Positions 22,562-32,700 of a DNA stretch of 64,000 bases are shown piece after piece (the first letter of the stretch is position 1; each line of letters starts with the position of its first letter). The translations under genes were made by a program, and so were the position numbers. The stretch comes from Saururus chinensis (Eukaryota > Streptophyta > Magnoliopsida > Piperales > Saururaceae). The notes under the pieces are model-generated. The model was not told the DNA's origin and searched no databases. It worked only from the letters and a program-made list of their open reading frames with translations. Location of the stretch: the NCBI GenBank assembly GCA_035235625.1, contig CP141149.1:31365753-31429752 (forward strand), in the 5' to 3' direction.

Positions 22562-22908
22562 TGTTGTGACCAGCAGGGCACAACCCAATTCCGGCAAGGG
22601 TGCAGGAGATAGATAAGAAGTAGAGAGGAAGAGGAAGAAGGATCAAAGGAAGAAAACTGAGATTATTATTGCTTACCTTGATCGTACAAGTATATGTATT
22701 TATAGGTAGATACATGATCAATCAACTGTATTAGAAAGGTAAGTCCTTTAATTAAATTCTAAATCAAGCAAAAGAATAAATCAGTGTAAATCATTCCATA
22801 TAGAAAGCAATAGGAGCAATTAGTGTCAATCATTCCATATAGAGGTTGATACGAATGATTCTGGTATGAGTTGGATGGATTCCAAAAATAGATTTTTGCA
22901 CGATGACA
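22562..22908 (-). repeat. 5' LTR of the Reina-like element
   Basis: Starts TGTTGTGACC and ends CACGATGACA on the + strand. It carries the same sequence as 13707-14030 with scattered substitutions and about 22 extra bases near 22770-22795. Confidence 0.9.
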
Positions 22909-22913
22909 GAAAT
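22909..22913. repeat. Target-site duplication GAAAT, right
   Basis: Matches 13702-13706 and closes the Reina-like insertion. Confidence 0.85.
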
Positions 22914-23044
22914 CCACATAAACCACAAAAGCTTCAAAATCTTTGCGTCCACTTGAAATTCTTTGCCTACTAACCTCAGAGAAAACAAGCAGCCACACTC
23001 TGTATAAAAAGCTAAGAAAACTATCATTTTTCTAGTAAATAGGA

Positions 23045-23191
23045 ACAAGCAAACTCAGCTTGGATTTTTTCTTAATCTGCTCAAGAACATCATCAAGACC
23101 TGAAGATAGCCTTCTCTGCTGCGTCCTCTGTGTCTGCATCAAGCTTCTTCGCATCAATGTTTTCGCCAGAAAAATCACAAACCTCAGTGAT
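23045..23191 (-). pseudogene. Fragment of a BCNT-C (craniofacial development protein / SWC5-like) gene
   Basis: After a good acceptor (cactgcag, ending at 23192) the minus strand reads ITEVCDFSGENIDAKKL, an acidic stretch and then, after one frameshift near 23105, LDDVLEQIKKKSKLSLL. This is the start of the BCNT-C domain, which usually reads I/VTEVxDFAGE...KKLVDA and VLEQIKKKxKLSVL. The domain's later conserved part is absent. SWC5 proteins belong to the SWR1 complex that deposits H2A.Z. With one exon and a frameshift, this is a relic. It lies about 135 bases from the Reina-like insertion, which may have helped destroy the gene. Confidence 0.6.
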
Positions 23192-24490
23192 CTGCAGTGA
23201 ATTACAACAATGTCAAAGAGACGAAAACAAAGAGAAATATTCAAGAGCTCAACAACACACGTCCATCCACAAACTTCCAGAATGTAATCTTTCAAATATA
23301 GCACACAAATTTCCAAAAGTACACTGTCTACATACATAGAATAGCGTTCTTATTATTCCTAATCTGTCTTGGTGCTGGCCCCTTTTATGGCAAAATTTGC
23401 TTATTGGAAAGCCTTTTAGGTGTTAAGCCAAGAGTGACCATCCAACTCTGCCTAATATAAAATAAATGATATGTAACAATTTTGAATCAGCACATAGCAA
23501 AATCTTCTTGAAAGATTATATTTCCAATCAGTAAAATCTTCTGAAATAACCCTCATCCACCTATCGGTAAAACCTTGTCAAAAGAAGCATACACAAATGC
23601 AATATGCTACATTGAAGACAAGATATTTCAAAGAACAAGTTTGAATGTAGATATCTGGATCCTGTTTGTTTGAATCAAAAAACCAAAGTACACACCTGAA
23701 CAAAATTATTCTGAGGTTTTGTTGCAAGCAGCCGCTGAATTCAAACCAGCACCCCAGTTCCTACCAAAAATCTAAAAGAGCAGAAATTAGTACATTATGC
23801 AATAACTGGACAGAAGAGGGCAAAACAGGATATGTACACACATTGTCCAGTCAAATTAGGAGGCCAAATTAACCTGCAATCCAACATTGCCTGATGAAAA
23901 TTTTTCTAGAATAACTGTTACAAGAAACTGTCGTAGAATCAGATAACAAGTCCAATAGAGAATTTTAGTTGTTTCTAGTTTTTTTTTGTTTTACTCGTAA
24001 CCACTTGATGTCAATGATTGCAGTTCCTTAAAATAAAAAAATTCTTCTGGAGTAAATAAGTGGAAATGTTTTGTTAAGTTAGAAAACTTGGCGTCATGAC
24101 TGAAGCAACCCTTATAGCTAATTTAAACTGGGCATGGTCAAAGGTAGACTGCGGAGTGCTGCAAAAGTGCTGCCCCTGCTACCTGCCGAATAGTCCATCT
24201 AATATCGCATGCTTATGTGGCGATGGACCTCTACTATTAAACCAGGGGCAGGAATCCATGCTTATCCAATATTCCATGTATATGATTTACCTAACTATGT
24301 CTTTTATTACATATTAAGGGTGATCCACTTCCAGGTTTTGCTTATTTGAATATGTAGCCTGAACGTGCGTTTCCGTAGATCAAGAGGCAAGAGTCCAATA
24401 ACCATTATAAAAAAGGCAATTTTAAAAAAAAATCAAAGGAATCAAATTCAGAAATGCAAGGCTAGAAAAAGGAAAATTCGGATGCCACCT
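23192..24490. other. Intergenic sequence between two gene fragments
   Basis: No supportable gene. A stretch at about 23704-23762 on the minus strand has an acceptor (ttggtag) and a donor (CAGGTGTG) and could be another relic exon of the BCNT-like gene, but its peptide does not match the family as I know it. The rest is AT-rich. Confidence 0.35.
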
Positions 24491-24501
24491 TACCTTACAA
24501 T

Positions 24502-24716
24502 TTACATGAAAGCAACAAATTTTCGGACTTTAAGATCCTGATGCATCACCTCCATGAAGTGGCAGATATGTACCACTTTCACAACTGTCCGGAAAATGAC
24601 TGCAGCTTCAGTTCGGAGTAGCGGCTCCTTGGTGATGATGTGATCCAACAGCTCTCCATGGTACATAGCTCCATGGATCAAGTTCAACACCGATAAAAAT
24701 AACACGAACTTGAGAC
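24502..24716 (-). pseudogene. Fragment of a calcium-dependent protein kinase (CDPK/CRK) gene
   Basis: The minus-strand frame reads GELLDHIITKEPLLRTEAA, then RTVVKVVHICH and VMHQDLKVRKF. In CDPKs the same block is GELFDRI, a short loop, RTIVxVVxxCHxxGVMHRDLKPENF. The catalytic-loop Arg is Gln here (HQDLK for HRDLK) and the PEN motif is lost. No ATP-binding lobe, activation loop or EF-hands are nearby. It is a decayed piece of about 68 codons of the kinase domain. Whether it came by retroposition or as a truncated exon cannot be told. Confidence 0.6.
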
Positions 24717-24759
24717 AAGAAGCCCTAAAAACATTGTAACAAAAATTTACGAAAACATA

Positions 24760-25782
24760 TGGAGAGCAGGAGGAGCGTTAAGGAGACGTCGAATCCCTCG
24801 CTCCAACTTTAGCTTTGACAAGTAGGACGATCACCCCTCCTCGGAAGTAAGAGTCACTGTCTCCGCCTCTCCGTCTTTCAACGCACCAGTGCACTATTAC
24901 TCCGGCCCGGTAAATGGCAGCTACCCGCTATCCCTCCGGTCTGATACATGGCGGCTAGCCGCACGTAAGAGAGGAGAGAGAGGTCGGGAAGGCTTTTCAG
25001 ATAAAAGAGTTTTACAATTACCCTTCAGTATTTTACAAATAACTATATATAACACATTTTATAAGTAGAACGTGGCTATTAAATTTGTTTTTTCATTCTT
25101 CGTTATTTTTTTATGTTATTAATTTTTATTAAAATCTCTTATATCTCCCGTTGTTACTATAATTTTTTTTTATTTTTTATTTTTTATTTTTTTTAATTAT
25201 CCAGTGCTTGTATAGCCACTAGTTAAGGTCACGTGCTAGTCATGGCCAACAGTGGCCAACCACGGCCTATAGTAGTCGGCCACTAGATGTTGATCCATTT
25301 TATGGCTGCATACTAACTCCGGTTATGCCCTATATGCAACCAACCGTCAGCTAAAAGCATCTAACCCACCATTGAAGCTAGGAGGGTTAAGTTTCTTAAA
25401 TCCCTTAAGTAAAAAAGACTCAGAACCGCTACTACTCATGTACTTAGCCTAGACCACCTATGTTAACCCCTTAATGGTGGTCAACACATCATCCACCCTT
25501 AGGTCTCTAACACCGCAATAAGTTAACTTGCATGATTAGAGCCAGTTATCTACACAACAACCATATATTAATCATACAGCATAATAACCCGAAGCTATAC
25601 AACTAAACAATCAAAATACACATAAATAAGCAAGCAAGCAAAATTTAAAACAAACAATTAACAGAATTCACATCGCTAGTTATGTCTATACCTTAATCAT
25701 CTCACAACCCTTGAACCAATAAAATTTGTCACTCAAACCTTATTTACTCTTAGACAAATAGATGTTGTAACACCAAAAACTT
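24760..25782. other. Intergenic sequence, first part moderately GC-rich
   Basis: 24760-24990 is GC-richer and purine-rich, like a former promoter or leader upstream of the kinase fragment. 25000-25200 is T-rich. 25200-25780 has no recognisable gene. Confidence 0.4.
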
Positions 25783-28633
25783 TGCCACACCCCGGCACTG
25801 CCTGTCCCAAGCAAAACCTGGTCTAATGGTCAATCCAACGCATGGGGGCTACAATATTAAAAATGGATAAAGAAATAGCGGAAGATTTATACTCATACCA
25901 TGGGCAGTCTAATTAACAGAGTTACATACTACTTTGAGCAAGAGTAAATAGGTAGAACCAAAAAAGTAACTTAAACCCTAAATTAAACCACAAATCTCAA
26001 ACTCACATACTAATAATTCATAGCCAACACACTTGGCTCAAAACAAGGTATCAAACAAAACTAAAGATATAATATATTGCAAGTATGAACAAAAACCACT
26101 CCACAAGGGTTCTAACATCAAAATAAAATAATTAGAAAGAGATGTAAAATCTAGCAGCCTTCACTCCTACTCACAAACTCTCATTAACCTCTCCTCATAA
26201 AGAGGATCCTATCTAACTACATGTCACACCATGCAACCCCAAAACAAAACAAAGAAAGTGGGGTGAGTATAAAAACTCAATAATGGTTTGAATATAACTA
26301 TAATAATCAGAAAATACGACAACATGGCAATGTAGCAATTCAGATCCAAAATTAACATGTTATACCACTTTCTAATCATTTACTAGCTAAAACCCCTATT
26401 TAAGCATAAGAACTAGCTTACATAAGACATATCTATCAAGTCAAGTCATAAATATTCAAGATATAACCTAATGTGCATCCCACACAGGTATTTGTTCATA
26501 TCTACCCAACTAAGCATAATAATCCCATAAATAACATAAAAAGTGTCTTTTACACTCTTTTCTGATCATGCATTCATATCACATAAACCTACATAATAGT
26601 GTCTCAATCACACACTTTCTAATCATGCATTGATATAGCATAAACCGGCATGATAGTTTTTCAATCACACTATTTCTGATTATGTATTCATATCACATAA
26701 ACCTCATTCACCCTGCACGACAAATGTGTCAAATAGATGATACACAATCATGCATAACATTCATAATAAACATGCATCAATACAAATGATGATGCCTCCA
26801 TCAAGGAGTAAATACAAGTATTGCCACACAGGCAAGACACGGCTAAGGCCAGAAAGGCGAGATGCGGTTCATTTTCCACACAAGAAAGATAAGAAGTTGG
26901 GGTGGTCAGCCCCTAATGTTATTCGCCTAGACAATACATACAGTAAAGTCTGACAATACACACAGTAAATTCCGAATCTCACACAAAGAACCTTGAGTAG
27001 GTGTGTTCACACGAGTATTGCCACCCAAGCAGGACACGGTCAAGGCCACGAAGGCCGGATGCTGCCCGTTTTCCACACAAGAAAGATAAGAGGTCAGGGT
27101 GGTCAGCCCCTAATGTTGCTTTCCCTATATGATCCTAGCCAAGGATGTCCGATTCTCACACAGAAAACCTAGAGCAGGGGTGTTCATCCCGAGACATCTC
27201 TAGCGGTGGGGGAGAGCCCAAATTCCCACATAGGGAACCCTAGAACACGTGGTAGGCGGTGCACAAAGCATATCACTCTGGATTCTCAGGGTCTAGAAGA
27301 CAATCATAATAATCTCAATCCGCAAGACAAGTACACAATTCATCCCCACATAATTCCATTTAACTAGACTCAACCCGAAGAGTATACATGTTCCACACAG
27401 GAACTTAAATCGAAAATATGTCCTTTTAAACCAACCAATATCCGATTAATTTATCGAGCAATTAATCTGGCATGTAATTTCAACCATTGCATACAATTGA
27501 TTAATTCCGGTTAAACATCTCTTGCAGGCCGTTCGATCGCCAACAAAGCAATTTTGACCTTCTTCTTCATTTAAAAAATCAAAACAGAGACATAATGAAA
27601 ACACCTTCAAATCTTCATATATGGTATCAAATATTATCAAAAACTTATCAAACATTTCAGAACACTAATCTAAATCATTCTAAGACAAAATCCTAAGAAA
27701 TCAAAGTGAAATATTAGCATTTATTAAACCTACAATTAGAGCTTAAATTAAGCAAATTCACTTCAAATAACATCAAAAAAATCGAGATTTGTACTACCCA
27801 AAATTGAGATTGAATAACCTATTACCTTTCCTTGTTGATTTGGGTTAGATTAAACCTTTAATCTCCAACACCTTCCAAAACACACGATTTTAAGTTAGCA
27901 TACAACTAATCTCGATTTAGCTTTAAAAAATTAAAAGTAAACATTTGATCTATGATTTTAGAAGCCTAAAAATGAGATTTTGAAGATTGAAACTTAGAGA
28001 AGATAGGTAAAACAGTAGTTTTATGCTTTTAAAACATATTGAAATTATGGGGGGAGTCAAAATTAAGCTATACTCACCACTAATCATTTTCTTTATGGCT
28101 CTAATCGGGGATTAGACTCCAAATCTCCTAACTAAGCATATTCTCAAATGGGAAATAGCACAACTATTTCCTTTTATAGGAGGGACGGGTTATACCTAAC
28201 AGAAATGTAGGGTAGAAATAGAGTTTTTAACTAAAATTATGAAATTTAACATTTTAACCCAAAATTAGGTCTAGAAAAATTCTATTTTTTTTATTTTGTC
28301 TTCCATTTTTGTCTGGGGCATTTTGGTCCAAAAACCTTAATTTTATTGGTAGGGCCCACATGGAGGTCCCGCCAAACCCTATTTTTTGTAAAATTAATGA
28401 AAAATCCCAAAATTTTAGAATTAACCAAAAACTACTTAAAACTTGTAAATGTAGAGTTAGTTTTTTCTTAAAACCTTTAGAAACCCCATTTATCTTTAAA
28501 AACCACATAATTTAATCAAAAAATACTTAAATTACACGATAACCGATAAATAATATTAAAATAAACTGGTTCAAAAATGAGAGTCCCTACATATCAAACC
28601 CGTGAAAGCAGTTTTATAATTTAGAATATCACA
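25783..28633 (-). mobile_element. LTR of a Tekay/Del-like retrotransposon, family A copy 1 (minus)
   Basis: On the minus strand it starts TGTGATATTC and ends CACCCCGG...GGCA-type bases matching the end of copy 2 (GGGGCATGACA at 50610-50620); position for position about 17 of the last 20 bases agree. From about 28233 leftward it is collinear with 41165-41908 and 48072-50620 in reverse complement, including the TATA box (complement of 28171-28180). It lacks about 770 bases present in copy 2 between the words cggcctgcaag and atgtttaac. Inside, 26817-27014 and 27015-27213 form a near-200-bp direct duplication. No internal genes and no clean duplication at the edges (aactt, catta), so it is an old solo or truncated LTR. 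Confidence 0.65.
26817..27213. repeat. Two tandem units of about 198 bp within the family A LTR
   Basis: Both units begin gtattgccac and share caaggcc, ttttccacacaagaaagata and ggtggtcagcccctaatgtt in the same order. Divergence between units is moderate. Confidence 0.65.
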
Positions 28634-29469
28634 CATTATTTTTTTATATAATTTTTTTAATCAACTATCGCACCACCAAACGAAACATTCTCAGGCGCTG
28701 CTAAAAATATAAACATACGAAACAAATTGTCATGATCATGGGCTTTAAATACAAACCATCGTAAGCATCCCTAAGTAAAAGTCCCATAAATAGTCAATGA
28801 TCTAATCTAAATTACAAGTCCAGAAAGTATGGATACTTTTATTTTTCATCTCACCCAATACATTAGATCGTGACACAAAAATAGTAAAAACTCGCAATTA
28901 GTCAAAGAGTATACCTAAGCCAATGGAATTTAATTTACCCATAGAAACAAGTGTCTATCTCGATGAGCTCTTCATCACAATCCTACAAAAGCTTCTCGAA
29001 TATCGAGGTTGAAAAAGGGGAAATAAGTATTTTATACTCATTTGGAAAATACTTAATAGGAAATACTAAGTATAGGAGTTCTAAATAATAAACTTTGTAA
29101 ATCCATACATAGATGCATTCATACAATTCAAGTATGAAGCATAAAAACATACGAATACATCAAAGTCACATAATATAACAATCAATTATTCTCATTCGTT
29201 CCTTACGCTATGCTCATTGTTAAAGTGGAGCATGAAAAATTCTTCCTAACTTGAGCTATGCTACGTGGAAAGCAGTGGGTCTCATATTTGGGCCTCACAT
29301 ACTAATAGCCCATGGAGAGTGAGTTGTAGACCCGCTTGCTTGTATTGGCTTGAAGCTTGAGTCCCTCTACGACCAGTTGTGCCCATTATTGCTCACTTCA
29401 TGCAATGAAGTACAACCGTATAAGGTCCTCTTTGGGTCATGGGCATGCACATTGAACCACACATAGTAG
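28634..29469. other. AT-rich intergenic sequence
   Basis: No supportable gene or terminal repeat between the family A LTR and the hAT-like MITE. Confidence 0.4.
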
Positions 29470-29804
29470 CACAACACTAGGGATGCCACTCGGGTCAAGT
29501 ATATGATAAAACCCTCGGGTCAAGTTTGGTTTTTAAAACGGAACCCGAATAGCTATTAAAGTCGGGTTCGGGTTTTAAGTAATCCAACCTTACCCGAATA
29601 AAGTTATAAATATAATTTTTATATTTATAATAATAATATTTTAAAAATAAAAAAATAATTATTTTTTAAAAATTATAAACATGTAAAATGGGTCAAGTTC
29701 GGGTTGGGGCTATTCGGGTCATGTTGGATTCGAGTTTTTGTTTCTTAAATAGTATTAAGTTCAAGTTTGGGAAAACCTGACCCGATGACATCCCTACACA
29801 AAAC
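29470..29804. mobile_element. hAT-like MITE with 8-bp target duplication
   Basis: The element spans 29478-29796 (319 bp). Its ends are inverted: TAGGGATGCCACTCGGGTCA on the left and, reverse-complemented, TAGGGATGTCATCGGGTCA on the right. The flanks cacaacac (29470-29477) and cacaaaac (29797-29804) match in 7 of 8 bases, the duplication length of hAT transposons. The interior repeats gggtcaagtt and ttcgggtt near both ends around a TA-rich centre, and has no coding capacity. 8611-8879 is a truncated relative. Confidence 0.8.
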
Positions 29805-30219
29805 ACAAGTTGGCTCATCACTCATAGTGTGTACAATACACTCAAAATAGTCCCTCATTCAACATGCATAAACTAACATTTGATATGGGTCAGCGTGAGC
29901 TTGGTCATTATCGACAGTCAAATTAAAATTTGTTGATAGACATTACTTAAAGGACAAATTGATTTTATGCCTATGCTAGGGAATCTTAATCAGTTGATCC
30001 AATGACTCATAATGTTCGGGCTCACAATAAACTTTTTTCATTGTTTATACTAGCAATAATGCACAAGTATTATGCTTGTAAATACAAATTAAATAAGAAA
30101 ACATAAAATAAACTATATATTGAAAAAATGTATCTCTTGCTTGCTATAATTACAATGCATTTATTTGAGGATCACAATTATCATTAGTTATATACACATA
30201 CTTTATATTAACTTATATA

Positions 30220-30560
30220 CACTCATAGTAACCAATTGTAAATTTAAATTGCATAAATTAAATATTATGTCATAGGTTTGCGAAGACAACAATATCGAAA
30301 GTCTTCATGACATAAAATATGTTATTCATATTCAAGACTAATTTGGCGACATGTCTTATTTGATATAACTATTTAGGAGTTTTTCAACTATATTAAAAAT
30401 ATGTAAATCCGAATACATATAGAGAGAGATTATGTCATAGGCTTATAAAAAAATTTAAAACATATAGCCATATAAAATTTCATTTGGTAGAGTTTATCAA
30501 TAATTTTTTAACAATACTAAAAGTACAAGAATTCAAATTTAAGACTATAAAATATGATAT
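30220..30560 (-). repeat. Dispersed repeat, copy 2 (inverted relative to 8190-8570)
   Basis: Its reverse complement matches 8190-8570 in several runs of 15-20 bases in the same order. Unclassified. Confidence 0.6.
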
Positions 30561-32135
30561 TATAAAATTAAAATTAACATAATATAAAAATAAAAATTAA
30601 TGTTTTAAATTTTGTAGGTATTAAAATGAGTTAAATAAGAATTAATAATATAAAATGTGGGTTTTAATTTTAAATTTTTTATAATATACTAATATATTTT
30701 ATATTATAATAATATGATAGAGGCTTTGGACTTTAATATTGAAAGGCCTCCTAAAAAGATATAATAACTAATATACAAACGCCTTTATCAACCCGGAATA
30801 TTATAGTGAAGAAGATAAGATCCTGTTTTGTCAGATACGACCCGTGGTTGTTTCTATCATTCTTGGAGCACTCGGAACCTTATTATACTGGGAAATAAGT
30901 GTCATTTTCCTTACCTCCCAGAAAAACGCAAAGACTAGGAAGCGGTCGCCTCGCGCAAACACCAGTCTCTAGTGCTCATCGTGGATGTCATTGTAACTGG
31001 AATTCACATCATCCATCACCTCGGTGGAACAAGAGGTTCTAGTGAAAATGAAAGCTTTGACTTCTAGTGGTTACTGGTTTGGTACTTAAAGTTGAGGGCA
31101 CCCGTGATTTTAAGCCTTTTTTAGATCTAAATCTCCCTCGGCGAAGTTGTGTTTGACTTTTCTTTAAATGGTAACTTTCCATCCGCGTGTCCATATGACC
31201 CCGTTTATTTTGTATGCTTTTTATTTACATTGAGCCTAACTGGAGACGCGCACAAGAGCTGCAATACATATTCTATAATATAATTAATATTATATTAACC
31301 TGTATTAATATATATGTCTTCTGTTATTTTAATAATATATATTATTTAACTTTTTTAATAGTGTTAATTTAAAAGTATAAGTTTAACCTTTCAAGTTAAG
31401 CCATTAGGATGCATAGGTCATGTGCCACTACCACCATCCAGCTGGCTCGGTTCATATGTGTGGCCGGCTAGGTCGAGTTGGGCAGGTTAGGTAAACAAGA
31501 TAATTAATTTTGAGATAAATTTATTTAATTTTCTCTTAACCCAAAATAGGTCAAGTTTTCTTCTCACCAAAATGTGTATGTTAACGGATGGACGTGTCCA
31601 TTTATATGGGACATGTTAGATTTCTTATAAATCACTAGAAATTATTTTTTGCATCATCCTTTACTAAATTTTCATCCGCCTTATGTTGAGCAATTTTACA
31701 GCGGTGGTTCATTGCATGCATAGTGTGAAGGTGCTTTTACAACACATTGTTGATCGTCCATGTTTCCCTTTCTCTACATGTCTATTATGCTGCCCACTGC
31801 AGGATAGCATTACCTCCCGGTTAGGTTTGGTATCATGATTCAAGCTCTTACTTCCCTACTTTGATCAAGTTCAAATTATTCACATCCTCCCTACTTTAAT
31901 AAAGTTCAGAGTGATTACATATATTAGAAGCAAATGCTATCATTGACACAGTTGCAAATTTTGCCCGATGTCAAAATTCCTATGGATTAATTGAGCTCCC
32001 TCTTTCGTGCACAAATATCTTTATGGTGATGTATGCTAATCCCCATGGGAGAAGGTCTTCTTACCTTATAGAAAATAATATTCTTACACGTTGTTTTTAA
32101 CATTATAGGCTTTACACCACTTTAGATTTAGAGGG
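30561..32135. other. Intergenic sequence, no gene recognised
   Basis: Mostly AT-rich. 30780-31250 is more balanced in composition and could be part of a former gene, but none of its six frames gives a recognisable peptide. Confidence 0.4.
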
Positions 32136-32139
32136 GCTC

Positions 32140-32700
32140 TTTGTGTACTGAATTTTTGTAAGGTACTCTTGATGATGCTCCAATTTTACTTTGAATTATC
32201 AGAATCATGTTTGTGTATAAAAAGTAGGTAGAATTAAACATTCTACTCGGAAGTTGATTTAAGCTGTTTTGAGTCAAAATCGGTCGGAGTCACTGAATCA
32301 ACTCATGAGGTGATTCTGTTAATTCCGGCTCCCAAATCTCGTTTCGAAAATTAAAGATTTCATTATTTTTAATGGTTACTTTTTATATCAATTTAAGCCC
32401 CGAAAATATGTCATGTAAGTGGGGCCACTTTAAAAGTTTAAAATTACCTATCCTTGTAAGATCTTGTTTGATAGAATTCGAATTTAGGAGCGTAATAGTA
32501 CTAGTAATAATACTAAGAACGTGCATATCCATATTTGGGAGAGAGAGTTATATTAGTTTAATGTTTTAAAATCAGGTTTGACGTGACATCTATAATTTAT
32601 TATAAATTTTTTTATTACTAACCGTAATTCAATTTTGGTTGTGAATTTTTAAAATTAATTTCAAAAAATTCTACTTCCATTTCTAAAAATTCAACACCCA
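32140..32700 (+). repeat. Dispersed repeat R3, copy 1
   Basis: Collinear with 39558-40120. Shared runs include tgtgtactga, gaagttgatt, agagttatattagttta, accgtaattca and aaaattaatt near the right end. No protein is encoded. Confidence 0.65.

Larger units (their letters stand above)
13707..22908 (-). mobile_element. Ty3/gypsy chromovirus, Reina-like, complete but defective
   Basis: The element has two LTRs (13707-14030 and 22562-22908), a 5-bp duplication GAAAT, a tRNA-Met primer site next to the right LTR, and gag, protease, reverse transcriptase, RNase H, integrase and a C-terminal chromodomain-like segment, all on the minus strand. Without the nested solo LTR (17241-20598) and one copy of its duplication it would be about 5.8 kb. 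The short LTRs, the domain order ending in a chromodomain, the CFNC...GHC gag knuckle and the FFDD reverse-transcriptase motif fit the Reina lineage. The coding region has several in-frame stops and frameshifts, so it cannot move by itself. By eye the two LTRs differ at about 14 positions plus one indel of about 22 bases. Confidence 0.9.

Noticed and set aside
25778..28640. A target duplication for family A copy 1
   Set aside because: The flanks aactt and catta do not match; the LTR is too old or one edge is lost.
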